A DNA stretch of 64,000 bases, from assembly GCF_001590605.1 (NCBI RefSeq), contig NZ_CP014504.1:2232001-2296000 (forward strand). Direction: 5' to 3'. This DNA comes from Pedobacter cryoconitis. GTDB taxonomy: Bacteria > Bacteroidota > Bacteroidia > Sphingobacteriales > Sphingobacteriaceae. The position numbers and the translations under genes were made by a program. Each line of letters opens with the position of its first letter. Position 1 is the first letter of the stretch. Shown piece by piece: positions 8,951-18,400 of this stretch. The notes beneath the pieces are model-generated. The model had not been told where the DNA came from. It ran no database searches and saw nothing but the letters and a program-made list of their open reading frames with translations.

Positions 8951-9376
8951 TTAAAATCCTATAAAGATCAGCAGATGAGTGAGGAAAAAGAATAAACACA
9001 AAGGCGAGTAAAAGAAGCTATCGCGCCTTGCAAAATCTGATGTTTTATGTTTCTTCATCAATCCGACATAATTAAAATCACCTACTGCGCGTACAAGGAA
9101 GATCAGTCCGATGACAAGGATTCCATATTGGAGGAATAACGGGTTTAAAGGCAAAACAAGTAAATACTTAATACTGAGATTACACAGGGCAAAAATCAGC
9201 AATCCTATAGCCACAATCAGTGTAGAAAGAACGTCTGGAACAAATAATTTCTGACCCGATTTACCTGTAGGCACGACCACATCTTTTCCCCAGAATCCGC
9301 CAAATGCCCAATAAAAATGGAGCAATGCTAAAACGATAAAAATTATTGCGTTCCATAAAGCCAACAAATTAATCAT
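8951..9376 (-). CDS. DUF3995 family membrane protein
   Basis: A 141-residue protein with four membrane segments. It carries the DUF3995 signature near the N-terminus (ALLHFYWAFGGFWG) followed by a soluble loop with KLFVPDVLSTLIV. Function unknown. I use the ATG at 9376 rather than the TTG at 9382. A consensus Bacteroidota promoter ends 3 bp before this ATG, which predicts a leaderless message. Confidence 0.8.
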   Translation of the reverse strand: MINLLALWNAIIFIVLALLHFYWAFGGFWGKDVVVPTGKSGQKLFVPDVLSTLIVAIGLLIFALCNLSIKYLLVLPLNPLFLQYGILVIGLIFLVRAVGDFNYVGLMKKHKTSDFARRDSFFYSPLCLFFFLTHLLIFIGF

Positions 9377-9379
9377 ACC

Positions 9380-9408
9380 CAAAACTACAATTTTTCAGGC
9401 ATGGCCAA
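9380..9408 (-). promoter_or_regulatory. Promoter of the DUF3995 gene
   Basis: Minus-strand TTG (9406-9408), 18 bp, then TAGTTTTG (9380-9387), a full match to the Bacteroidota consensus. The ATG follows after 3 bp. Confidence 0.6.
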
Positions 9409-9485
9409 AGAAAATAAAAGTGTCTTATTCTGGTATTAGTTTACAGAATTAAAACTGCCCAACTACAGATTTCCAAACACGTGCT

Positions 9486-9514
9486 ACTACGGTAGTCATA
9501 ACGTAGTTCTACGT
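9486..9514. promoter_or_regulatory. Paired palindromes upstream of the LuxR-type regulator
   Basis: Two short inverted repeats built from the same CTAC/GTAG half-site: ACTAC-G-GTAGT (9486-9496) and ACGTAG-TT-CTACGT (9501-9514). They lie about 90 bp before the regulator's ATG and could be its own binding sites. A (CT)5 run (9591-9600) directly precedes the start codon. Confidence 0.4.
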
Positions 9515-9601
9515 AAACCAGGATCAAAAATTTGATACTTTATCAGAATTGAATTACATTTATTTCTCAGGTTAGTATCAAACTATAATTCTCTCTCTCT
9601 T

Positions 9602-10252
9602 ATGATACCGCTAAAAATAGCAATCGCTGACGATCATAAAATCTTCAGAAAAGGATTAACGGGCATAATCAATGATATTAAAGAATTCGATCTTGTTTTT
9701 GAGACAGGGAATAGTTTCGATATGCTCAATCAGCTTTCCTCTAAAAAGCCGGACGTCATCATCATAGCTATCAAATTGCCGGGCCTGGATGATTTGAAAA
9801 TGCTTAATTACATTAAATCTAATTTTGAAGGGGTCAGGATACTGATGCTTTCCACCATTGATGAAGGTCCATATATCATCAAAGTAATGAAGGCGGGTGC
9901 AAATGGTTATCTATCAAAAGATTCAGAACCCGAAGAAATTATTATGGCTATTCATGAAGTATATGAAAAAGGCTTTTATTTCAATAAACACTTATCGATT
10001 ACTTTAATCAAAGAACTATTGGTTCAGCCACCTGCAACAATTGGCAGTAAAGAAGCTATGCTGAATGACCGGGAAATTGATGTTTTGAAATTAATTTGTG
10101 AAGAAAGCACAAATGCAGAGATTGCAAATAAACTCTTCCTGAGTGTGCGGACTGTGGAGGGTTACCGGACTAAATTATTTGAAAAAATAGGCTCCAAAAA
10201 GATCGCCGGACTGGTAATTTATGCGGTAAAAAACGGGATCATCCACGTTTAA
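9602..10252 (+). CDS. LuxR/NarL-type response regulator with atypical receiver
   Basis: This 216-residue protein has a receiver domain at about residues 4-120 and a LuxR helix-turn-helix at 150-213 (LNDREIDVLKLICEESTNAE, then RTVEGYRTKLFEKIG). The acidic pair Asp10-Asp11 and the conserved Lys in LSKDS are present. The phospho-acceptor position, however, reads DVIIIAIKLPG, with Ala56 (codon GCT) where Asp is expected. It therefore probably cannot be phosphorylated in the normal way. No histidine kinase is adjacent, so it is an orphan. A hairpin overlapping the stop codon can serve as terminator. Confidence 0.88.
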   Translation: MIPLKIAIADDHKIFRKGLTGIINDIKEFDLVFETGNSFDMLNQLSSKKPDVIIIAIKLPGLDDLKMLNYIKSNFEGVRILMLSTIDEGPYIIKVMKAGANGYLSKDSEPEEIIMAIHEVYEKGFYFNKHLSITLIKELLVQPPATIGSKEAMLNDREIDVLKLICEESTNAEIANKLFLSVRTVEGYRTKLFEKIGSKKIAGLVIYAVKNGIIHV

Positions 10253-10276
10253 GAAGAAGATCCCGTTCGATTTTTT
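10232..10276 (+). terminator. Terminator overlapping the end of the regulator gene
   Basis: A 9-bp perfect stem (AACGGGATC with GATCCCGTT) encloses an 18-nt loop that contains the stop codon. It is followed by CGA and six T. Confidence 0.5.
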
Positions 10277-10307
10277 AACAAGATTTTTGCCAGTCACTAT
10301 CTTTAGG

Positions 10308-11546
10308 CTATGTGGTCTGCGCTACTGGTTGATTTGCAGCTTTTTTGTTGATATTGGAAATAATCAGCATAATCACTACTGATAATGCAATCAGGATTAA
10401 GTAACTGTAGCTCAGATTTGTTTCATCTTTTGCTGGTACGACATTCACAATTCCATAACTTAAAAACGAAACAATTACATAAGTAATCCCACCGGTCAAA
10501 CCACCTGCAATACCTGCATTCTTTGGAAACTTGCCTAAACAGAAGGTGAAATAATTATTAAAAGTATAACCTGCACCTACGTGAATGATAAAGGCAAAGA
10601 AGAGCATCGAGTATAAGTTGCTGACAAAGTTCAGGCTGATAATCATTACAGTTACAAAGGCAACCTGCAGTCCTACATTAACAGCCAGTCTTCTGAAAAA
10701 AGGTTTGTTAATAGTTGCTTTACCAATAAAGCCACCGACCATCCATGCAAAGCCCAGAAACAAGGAGCTATAGCCTGCAATAATAGGTGACAGCTGCAGA
10801 TGATGTTCGATGATAAACGGCCCCGTCATGTTGTAAATCATCACCATACAATAAGCCAGACCAAGCATTACAATACCCAGTGAAAAGCTTGCCGTTTTCA
10901 CCATCGTAGTATAGATATTCAAAATATTACGGAAACGGAATTCGGTAAAATGCACCAGACTTTCGCCACTATAAATCAGTTCCAGCATCAGCAAAACCAG
11001 TGCAAAACCTCCTAAAAAGTAAAAGTTAGATTCCCAACCAAAGGCTGCCTGTAAATAACCACCTATAAAAGGGGCTACAATCGGCCCTGTAGACCAGATG
11101 ATAGAGAAAAGGCTTAAATAATGTTTGAGTTTATCTCCAGAAAACACATCGACAAAATAAGCACGTTTGGCCACGATAATAGCGCCAACAGTTAAGCCAT
11201 GGATAATCCGCATCAGATAAATCAGGTAAATATTGTGTGTAGTTGCAATCGTAAAACTTGCGAGCGCAAAAATTACCAAAGAAATCAGGGAGATTTTATA
11301 ACGTCCAAAACTATCCAGGACACTCCCGATAAAGAGTTGGGACACACCATAACTGATCAGAAAAATACTTAGCGTAAGCTGCACCTGGATACTGCTTACA
11401 TTCATCTCCCCTGCCATAGTTGGCAAAGACGGAATATAAATATCAGTTGCAAAGCCAGATAGAGGCAATAGCGCAAAAGCTAACAAGGTGGCTATTCCCT
11501 GGTGTTGTTCTTTAATAGCTTTCGGTTTGGAGGTAATCGTTATCAT
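10308..11546 (-). CDS. Bcr/CflA family drug efflux transporter (MFS)
   Basis: This 412-residue protein has twelve hydrophobic segments. The first loop carries the Bcr/CflA pattern, ATDIYIPSLPTM after TM1, followed by the MFS motif A region GSVLDSFGRYK between TM2 and TM3. Members of this family export drugs such as bicyclomycin or chloramphenicol, and sometimes small dipeptides or cysteine, in exchange for protons. The substrate here cannot be assigned. It is transcribed alone from a consensus promoter only 7 bp before the ATG and converges on the response regulator. Confidence 0.9.
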   Translation of the reverse strand: MITITSKPKAIKEQHQGIATLLAFALLPLSGFATDIYIPSLPTMAGEMNVSSIQVQLTLSIFLISYGVSQLFIGSVLDSFGRYKISLISLVIFALASFTIATTHNIYLIYLMRIIHGLTVGAIIVAKRAYFVDVFSGDKLKHYLSLFSIIWSTGPIVAPFIGGYLQAAFGWESNFYFLGGFALVLLMLELIYSGESLVHFTEFRFRNILNIYTTMVKTASFSLGIVMLGLAYCMVMIYNMTGPFIIEHHLQLSPIIAGYSSLFLGFAWMVGGFIGKATINKPFFRRLAVNVGLQVAFVTVMIISLNFVSNLYSMLFFAFIIHVGAGYTFNNYFTFCLGKFPKNAGIAGGLTGGITYVIVSFLSYGIVNVVPAKDETNLSYSYLILIALSVVIMLIISNINKKAANQPVAQTT

Positions 11547-11553
11547 AATGGCA

Positions 11554-11582
11554 CAAAATTACCACTTTAGCAACTCCTTCAA
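11554..11582 (-). promoter_or_regulatory. Promoter of the MFS exporter gene
   Basis: Minus-strand TTG (11580-11582), 18 bp, then TAATTTTG (11554-11561). The ATG follows 7 bp later, so the leader would be extremely short. Confidence 0.6.
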
Positions 11583-11716
11583 TTACAATAATCAAATAAA
11601 TGATTACACAATTCAATGATGCTATATTAAATAAGCAGCGAAAACACTCTCCACATAGCTTGAAACAATAAAAACAGCTATTCGTTAACTTACAAATATT
11701 ACACAATTCAAACAAA

Positions 11717-11749
11717 AACAGGCTTAAGGCAGATAACCTTAAGCCTGTT
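11717..11749 (-). terminator. Terminator of the TonB receptor operon
   Basis: A 13-bp perfect stem, AACAGGCTTAAGG with CCTTAAGCCTGTT, and a 7-nt loop lie 2 bp after the receptor's stop codon. On the minus strand it is followed by TTTTTGTTT. Confidence 0.8.
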
Positions 11750-11751
11750 GC

Positions 11752-14430
11752 TTATCTTTTTTTATTTGGTAAATCTAATGTCGCCCGCAGGAAATAATAA
11801 CTTCCAAGAGTTCCCATTTGTACTGAAGCATATTTAAATACACCAAAATAACTGTTGGCATAAATTTGCTGATCAGGAAAGATATCAAAAAGGTTATTAG
11901 CACCGATAGTAAAAGTAATTGGTTTTACAGCATAACTTAAAGATAGATCCGTCACTACTTTTCCACTGTGAATTTGTTCTTCTCCATAAGGGAAGCTATT
12001 TCTGGCTACTTTTCCAAAATAAACGTTACGCAGCAATAAACTGAAATTCTTATACCCGTAATTCAGGGCCAGGTTAGTTTTTACCCCTGGCGTCCCTTCT
12101 GTAATCAAAGTTCTGTCATTGGGTGAGAAAAAGATATCCTCCTGCCCTTTTAGCTGGCCGGGAATATGCAGATCGCCAATAATTTTATTCCTGTTGAAAT
12201 TAAATCCTAAGGAAGCACCATAGGTATGGTTTGCTGATTTGATATTGTAATCCGCAACCACATCTACACCAATAGTCCTGGTATCAATTGCATTGCTGAA
12301 GAAGCGTGCAGAAGATACACCATAAGAATTAAGAATACTTTGAACTTGTGGGACAGGGTCACCAAATGCATCATATCCAAAACTTCCAGTCAATACAATC
12401 CTGTTTTTAATAGCAGTGAGGTAACCATCTACCGAAATGTTAAAATTAGCAAATGGCTGGGCGGTAAAACCAAGACTATAATTCATGGAGGTTTCCTGCT
12501 TTAATTCAGGAATCCCCAACGCTTTTGCTACAGGGCTGTTATTGATAAAAAAACCTGATTGTCCAAGGGTATTGTCCGGTAGAATGTCTGTACTTACCGC
12601 ACTAAAATATTGCTGATGCAAGGATGGTGCTCTGAACCCATTACTGATCGCTCCTCTGATATTAAATTTAGAGGTGATTTTATAACGGGTTGCAAATTTA
12701 CCACTCACTGTAGAACCAAAATCACTGTAATGTTCAAATCTTGCTGCACCACTGATCAACCATTTTGAAGTCACATCCAGTTCTGCATCTGCATATAAAC
12801 CCGTATTGCTCCTGTTTTTATGCACTACGTTACCAGGAGAAAAGCCATTGAATGATTGTGACCCTCCTGCTAATCCTGAAGGGTTGGAGACTGTACCGTC
12901 AGGATTTGTAATCAAAGCATAGTTTTTCCAGGAAGCCTCCTCACCTGCCCGGATCTGATAATCGTCCACTCTGAATTCTGCTCCAAAAGCAAGGTTCAAG
13001 CCTGAAGCGACATCAAGTTTACGGCTAAAATCGACGTTGGTCGTATTTTGCAGAAATTCATGTCCTCCTGCTTTAAAACTGGTTGGAGATTTATCTTGTA
13101 AGGATGCATTCACGGTATTGTTCACCTCATAGTCAAATCTGTTATCACCCAAAGTATTGCTCAGGTCAGCATTCCAGTTTCCCAGTTTCTGTTTAAATCC
13201 AAAAGCTAAAGATCTGTCGTTGATCTTTGAGGTGGTATTGGGCTGATAACCGTCAGGAAAAATACTATAGACATTAGCTGAAGGATTATTCGGTAATCTG
13301 CGAAAGCCAAAGCCCTCTCCGGTTCTGTAATTATAACCTCCAAAAGCATAGAACTCAGTCTTTCCATTTTTAAATGGCACTCCAAGGTTAAAAAAGGCAG
13401 ACAGGTTCTGAATCTTAGCATCTCCGATCTGGAAATTAAAATCGTCTCTGGTCAAGCCTCTTGCTTTTAGTTGTGCATCATCATAAGCACGCGTTGGATT
13501 AGCAGACTGGTCAAAGATAATCAGGTCATTGTTCTGATCACGTGTAGTTTTACCCCGGTAAGCACCTTCAGCAGTCAAGTTTAAATAACCACCATTTTTG
13601 CCAAGAGCAGTTCCATAATTCAGATTGAGCTGCCCAACCTGGCCATCACCTCTGGAAGTGATCCCTCCAGTAGCTGCAACCATTAATTTATCGGTATTCT
13701 GTTTCAAAACAATATTAACAACACCTGCAATTGCATCTGAACCATACTGTGCAGAAGCACCATCCCTCAAAACTTCAATTCTTTCAATTGCCGAGGCCGG
13801 AATAGCGTTCATATCTGTACCTACAGAGCCATTACCCATCGTTCCCTGGTTATTGACCAAAGAAGTAGTATGCCGGCGTTTTCCATTAATAAGTACGAGT
13901 AACTGATCCGGTCCTAAGCCACGGATACTGGCAGGATCGATGTGTTCACTACCATCAGAAGAAGATTGGCGATTAGAATTGAAAGAAGGTGAGGCATATT
14001 GCAACAGCTGATTTAAATCATTCTGCGGGGCCATCATTTGTAATTTTGGAATATTGAATACATCTACAGGAACTGCGGTATTCAATCTTGTTCTGCCTGT
14101 ACTGCGTGTACCAACTAAAACAACTTCATCCAGTACCGCTTCGTCTGCTTGCAAGCTAATGGCATAGTGGTTTGCAGTGGTCAGCTTTTGTTTAAAAAGT
14201 TTATAGCCTACAAAGTTGACCCCGATGAGTTGTGCCTGGGCAGTCGCAGTTATTTTAAACGCTCCTGTCTGATCGCTGCTGGTTTGTTTACCATCGGGCG
14301 ATATAACAACTGTTGCACCAGGCAACGGGTTGTTATGCTGGTCCGTGATCCGGCCGGTTATCGTCCTGATTTGCGAGAAGGCAGTAGTTGAAATCAGTAA
14401 AAAAAGGAAAGCGTAAATTAATCTCCTCAT
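11752..14430 (-). CDS. TonB-dependent outer-membrane receptor
   Basis: This 892-residue protein has a Sec signal (1-19). A carboxypeptidase-regulatory-like beta-sandwich follows at about 20-105 (ITGRITDQHNNPLPGATVVI). Next is a plug domain at about 120-240 (RGLGPDQLLVLINGKRRHTT and ERIEVLRDGASAQYGSDAIA), then a long beta-barrel ending in an aromatic strand. It imports a substrate too large or too rare for porins, powered by TonB-ExbBD. It starts 1 bp after the stop of the exported SAM-hydrolase-like gene, so the two are an operon; the natural inference is uptake of a product or ligand related to that enzyme. It is not a SusC and has no SusD partner here. Confidence 0.9.
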   Translation of the reverse strand: MRRLIYAFLFLLISTTAFSQIRTITGRITDQHNNPLPGATVVISPDGKQTSSDQTGAFKITATAQAQLIGVNFVGYKLFKQKLTTANHYAISLQADEAVLDEVVLVGTRSTGRTRLNTAVPVDVFNIPKLQMMAPQNDLNQLLQYASPSFNSNRQSSSDGSEHIDPASIRGLGPDQLLVLINGKRRHTTSLVNNQGTMGNGSVGTDMNAIPASAIERIEVLRDGASAQYGSDAIAGVVNIVLKQNTDKLMVAATGGITSRGDGQVGQLNLNYGTALGKNGGYLNLTAEGAYRGKTTRDQNNDLIIFDQSANPTRAYDDAQLKARGLTRDDFNFQIGDAKIQNLSAFFNLGVPFKNGKTEFYAFGGYNYRTGEGFGFRRLPNNPSANVYSIFPDGYQPNTTSKINDRSLAFGFKQKLGNWNADLSNTLGDNRFDYEVNNTVNASLQDKSPTSFKAGGHEFLQNTTNVDFSRKLDVASGLNLAFGAEFRVDDYQIRAGEEASWKNYALITNPDGTVSNPSGLAGGSQSFNGFSPGNVVHKNRSNTGLYADAELDVTSKWLISGAARFEHYSDFGSTVSGKFATRYKITSKFNIRGAISNGFRAPSLHQQYFSAVSTDILPDNTLGQSGFFINNSPVAKALGIPELKQETSMNYSLGFTAQPFANFNISVDGYLTAIKNRIVLTGSFGYDAFGDPVPQVQSILNSYGVSSARFFSNAIDTRTIGVDVVADYNIKSANHTYGASLGFNFNRNKIIGDLHIPGQLKGQEDIFFSPNDRTLITEGTPGVKTNLALNYGYKNFSLLLRNVYFGKVARNSFPYGEEQIHSGKVVTDLSLSYAVKPITFTIGANNLFDIFPDQQIYANSYFGVFKYASVQMGTLGSYYFLRATLDLPNKKR

Positions 14431-14431
14431 C

Positions 14432-15346
14432 TTATTTACCCTTCCTTAAAGTCACTTCCACGCTCCATTCATTGCCACTGGCAATGTGATGCACTGCGGC
14501 AAAGTTAGCTTGGTTTAAAGCGAAAGATAGTTGTAACAGACTATTCAGGTAACTTAAAGGCTTACCTTCGGCAACAGCACCAAAAGTCTGACTATAAGGC
14601 GCATCTCCTTCATAAACCTTCTTTCCTTTGTGAAAAATCTGCAAGTGAAGCAGGTCTCCGTATTGCGGATTAAGTTGTTTAACAAGGCCTGCGGGAATGT
14701 CTGTCCAGATATTCCCGAATTGTACGTCAAGGATAGCAATGCTTCCCTTAAGTTTTCCATTTTCCAGGGTCGCTTTCTGATAAGGGATTTCTACAACTTG
14801 TTTTGGAAGTTCATTTCCAACCTGATCATAGGTGATTGCACCTGAAGCTAATCTTGCACCTGTAAAAGCGTAAACGTCACGACCGTGGAAGGTATAGGAT
14901 TTCTCCGAATCTTTACGTCTGTTTTTAACTTCATTGATTTCACGGACTTCTTCGATCCCCAGCGATTGCGCCACTAAGGTCAGTGTACCATTGTCTGGTG
15001 TCACGATAAATTGTCCTGTTTTAGTTTTAAGCACCACAGATTTGCGGGCAGTTCCCACGCCAGGATCTACTACAGAAACGAATACTGTTCCGGCTGGATA
15101 ATAAGGTACAGTCTGGACTAAACGGTAAGCGGCTTCCCAGATATTATAGGCAGGGATTTCATGGGTCAGGTCGAATATTTTAAGTTCTGGCGAAACACCA
15201 GCGGCCACCCCTTTCATTGCAGAAACTGCACCGTCTTTTAAGCCAAAGTCTGATTGAAAAACAAGAATCTTGTTTTGGGCTGTGGCCAGGTTGGTAATAA
15301 AGAATAGAAAAATTAAGGTAATACGCTGTTTTAAGTTTATAATCAT
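14432..15346 (-). CDS. Exported SAM hydroxide adenosyltransferase (DUF62) family protein
   Basis: This 304-residue protein belongs to the family that splits S-adenosylmethionine into adenosine and methionine using water or hydroxide. Family motifs are visible: FQSDFGLKDG near residues 30-39, VVDPGVGTARKSVV, VTPDNGTLT and FHGRDVYAFTGA. Unusually for an enzyme of a cytosolic cofactor, it carries a clear Sec signal (residues 1-24, ending LATAQ) and is thus predicted to be periplasmic. It is the first gene of an operon with a TonB receptor. Its real substrate may be external SAM or another adenosyl compound; that is inference. Confidence 0.85.
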   Translation of the reverse strand: MIINLKQRITLIFLFFITNLATAQNKILVFQSDFGLKDGAVSAMKGVAAGVSPELKIFDLTHEIPAYNIWEAAYRLVQTVPYYPAGTVFVSVVDPGVGTARKSVVLKTKTGQFIVTPDNGTLTLVAQSLGIEEVREINEVKNRRKDSEKSYTFHGRDVYAFTGARLASGAITYDQVGNELPKQVVEIPYQKATLENGKLKGSIAILDVQFGNIWTDIPAGLVKQLNPQYGDLLHLQIFHKGKKVYEGDAPYSQTFGAVAEGKPLSYLNSLLQLSFALNQANFAAVHHIASGNEWSVEVTLRKGK

Positions 15347-15483
15347 CGGATCTTGGTTAAAGTCTACAAATTTAGTAGATAAAACCAGAGTTACAACAAC
15401 TAAACCTATATAATCCAGGTTTATTTCACCTTGTTATTTTTCTATTCTACTTTTTCACCTCCCTATTTATCTATCCTACTGAA

Positions 15484-18400
15484 TTACTTCACAAATTTGG
15501 CTGGTGAACCTGCCCATTGTGTCTGTTTTGGGATCGTTTCGCCTTTCATAACTAAGGATAAGGCTTGCAGCGTAGCACCTTCTTCGATCGTAGAATCGTA
15601 GAGTACTACACTCATTGCTCCTACATTACAATTATCACCAATATGCAAATGCGCCATTTTCATGACACGGTCTTCAAATAAGTGAGTTTGTATAGTACAC
15701 ATATGGTTAATGGCTACATGGTCACCTATATGCACCAGATCAAACTCTGTGATTTCACTTGTATCCATATAAACATCTTTTCCAATATCACAACCCATCA
15801 TCCTGAAAAATATTGGTGCAAACGGTGTTCCCAGTAGTGTGTTGACTAATAAAGGATAAACCATATTTTCACACAGGGAGTTAACGAGTTCATTTTTCCA
15901 GACAAACATACTCCATAAAGGTTGGTTGGAAGGTTTATAAGTTCCGATCAGCACCTTTTTAAACAAGACAGTAATTAAAGCAGCCACACCAATCAAAGCC
16001 AACAATAAAAATGGGGCCAGACTCAAGGTATAAATGATATGTCTGCTGGAATGATCATAATAGTTATCAATTAAATGATAGAATAACAAAAGGATCACCG
16101 AAGTAATGGCATAAGGCAATGTAATCTTGAAAAGTTCAATCACACCACGCTGAAAGTATAATTTATTGGTCGGCCTGAAGGTCAGGTCATCCGCAAACTT
16201 CACACTCTCCTGTCTTTTAGGTAAATACATAGGTGGTGCACCAAGCCATGACGAGTCATTGATATATTTTCGTTCAATATTTGATGGCGGGGTAGACAAT
16301 ACGCCGATCAGGCAATTGCTGCCAATCGTATCCCCTGCTGAAATCACCGCGCTGTTGCCAATAAAGGTTTTATTCCCGATCGTAATCTGACGCAAATACA
16401 TTGTACCCTGGTGTACTTCCGGAGAACCTAAACTGACAGAATCGGCCAGAAAGCTTCCTGCACCTATTTTCACCAGGTCAGTTGTGATTTGATTTACAGT
16501 TGATATTTCCGTCGCTTTACCGATACGCGTGCCCATCAGTCTTAACCACGAAGACAGGTATATAGTGGCATAAACAGACCTGAAATAGGTTAAGCTCATG
16601 TTCATGAGGGAATCTACTGCCCATTTCCGGATATACTTAAAACTGTACATACTAAATGCTTCTTCTTTGAGCTTACCTATAATAAGCCATTTGAACAGCG
16701 CTACCGAAGCACAGTAAATGATAATATACATAGCCGAAATTGGAATAGAAAGTACCATTGCCCAGCCTAGTCCAAAAGACAAGATCACTTCGTAATAGAT
16801 CACGATAAAAGGAATACTTAATCCGAAAGGAAAGACAAAGACAAAACCTAATGTTAAAGCCAGCACGGCCACATATAACGCAAAATTCATGGGTTTGTTC
16901 TGCCCAGTGAAATTGATAGCCGGCGCCGCTTTGTTTGGCCCGATATGCACTGCAGGTGTTCCTTTCCAGTAAGCTCCGGCAGGAATCGTAGTATTTGGCT
17001 GAAGCTGCGACAGCTCTCCTATTCCAGAGCCGTTTTCCATCACTGCACCTGGAGAAATCACCGAACGCGTACCTACAAAGCAGTTTTCCCCAATAGTTAA
17101 ACTGCCGATGACCAGCGCACCGTCTTCAATTTTATAACCGAGTAAATGTGATTCTTTGGAAATGCTGGAACCATCTCCGATAGTCAATAAATCGAATACC
17201 CGGATTCTGTCTGAGCCAAGGAATACACGTTTTCCTATTTTTGCGCCCATCAGGCTGAAATACCATTTTAGAAATGGTGTTCCGCTTAAAATGCCAATCG
17301 GACTCAGGTCAATCAGTTTCTTTACAATCCAGAAACGCAGATAATACCAACCCCAAAGTGGATATCTCCCTGCTTTGAATTTACCAATCAGTACCCATTT
17401 CGCTACAATGGAAAGGATAATGATAGAAAAGAATAAAGCAGAAAAACCAGTAACACCATAAACCAACAGGTCATATACCTTGGTCGATGAGCCGAAATGG
17501 CGGATCACAAAGGGTGCCATCAACCCTGCGGAGCCAATCATAAAAAAGATGAATACACTGATTAATTGCAAGAACGAGGTTAAGGCCTTCATACCTGCTG
17601 CTACTTTTAACCTGACAGTGGGTACAGCTTTTTCTTTTGGCAAGTTTTCGTTATCATCTGCAATAGAACTGATTTTCGCCGCAAGTTTTTCTAAAGTACG
17701 GCAGGTATAAATATCCTGTACAGAAATTTGTGCCGCAGCACCTGTCTTCCTTAATTCTGAAACCATCATCGAAGCGACCAGTGAATGTCCGCCCAAATCA
17801 AAGAAGTCATCGATCACGGAAACTTCTTGTGGTTCAAAGTATTTTTTCCAGACATCCAGCAGCATCGTTTCTGTTGGGGTACGGGCGGCTACAAGTTTGC
17901 GTCCTTCTGCTTTATATTTTTTAACAGGCTGAGGTAAGACCTTACGGTCTACTTTACCGCTGGCCAGCAGTGGAAAAGCATCCATTATTACAAATACTGC
18001 AGGCACCATATAAGGTGCTAACCTGGATTTCAGTTGTGTTTTACAGCCTTCTTCGTTAAAGGTATCTGCCTCCCCTTTCAGGATCAGGTAAGCGACCAGT
18101 CTTTGTACTTTCTGCTCGTCTTCTTTAACAGTAACAACTGCATTTTTAATGCTTTCAATTTGCAGCAATTGCGATTCTATTTCTGAAAGCTCTATTCTAT
18201 AACCCCGGAGTTTGACCTGAAGATCTATCCGTCCTAAAAATTCAATATTCCCTTGTTCGTTGAAACGGGCAAGATCACCACTGCGGTATAAGCAGGGTGG
18301 TATGTTAGCTGAAAGCGGAAAAGCTGGCTGGATGAATTTTTCTGCGGTAAGTTCCGGCTGATGCAAATAACCGATAGCCAGCCCTGGCCCACCAATACAA

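Noticed and set aside
11512..11715. 67-codon frame overlapping the MFS gene start
   Set aside because: Cys/Ile-rich translation of an A/T-rich promoter region; it covers the consensus promoter and has no family resemblance.
14432..15346. Fluorinase or chlorinase
   Set aside because: The wider family includes these halogenases, but I see no diagnostic feature for halide chemistry, and the export signal does not fit.
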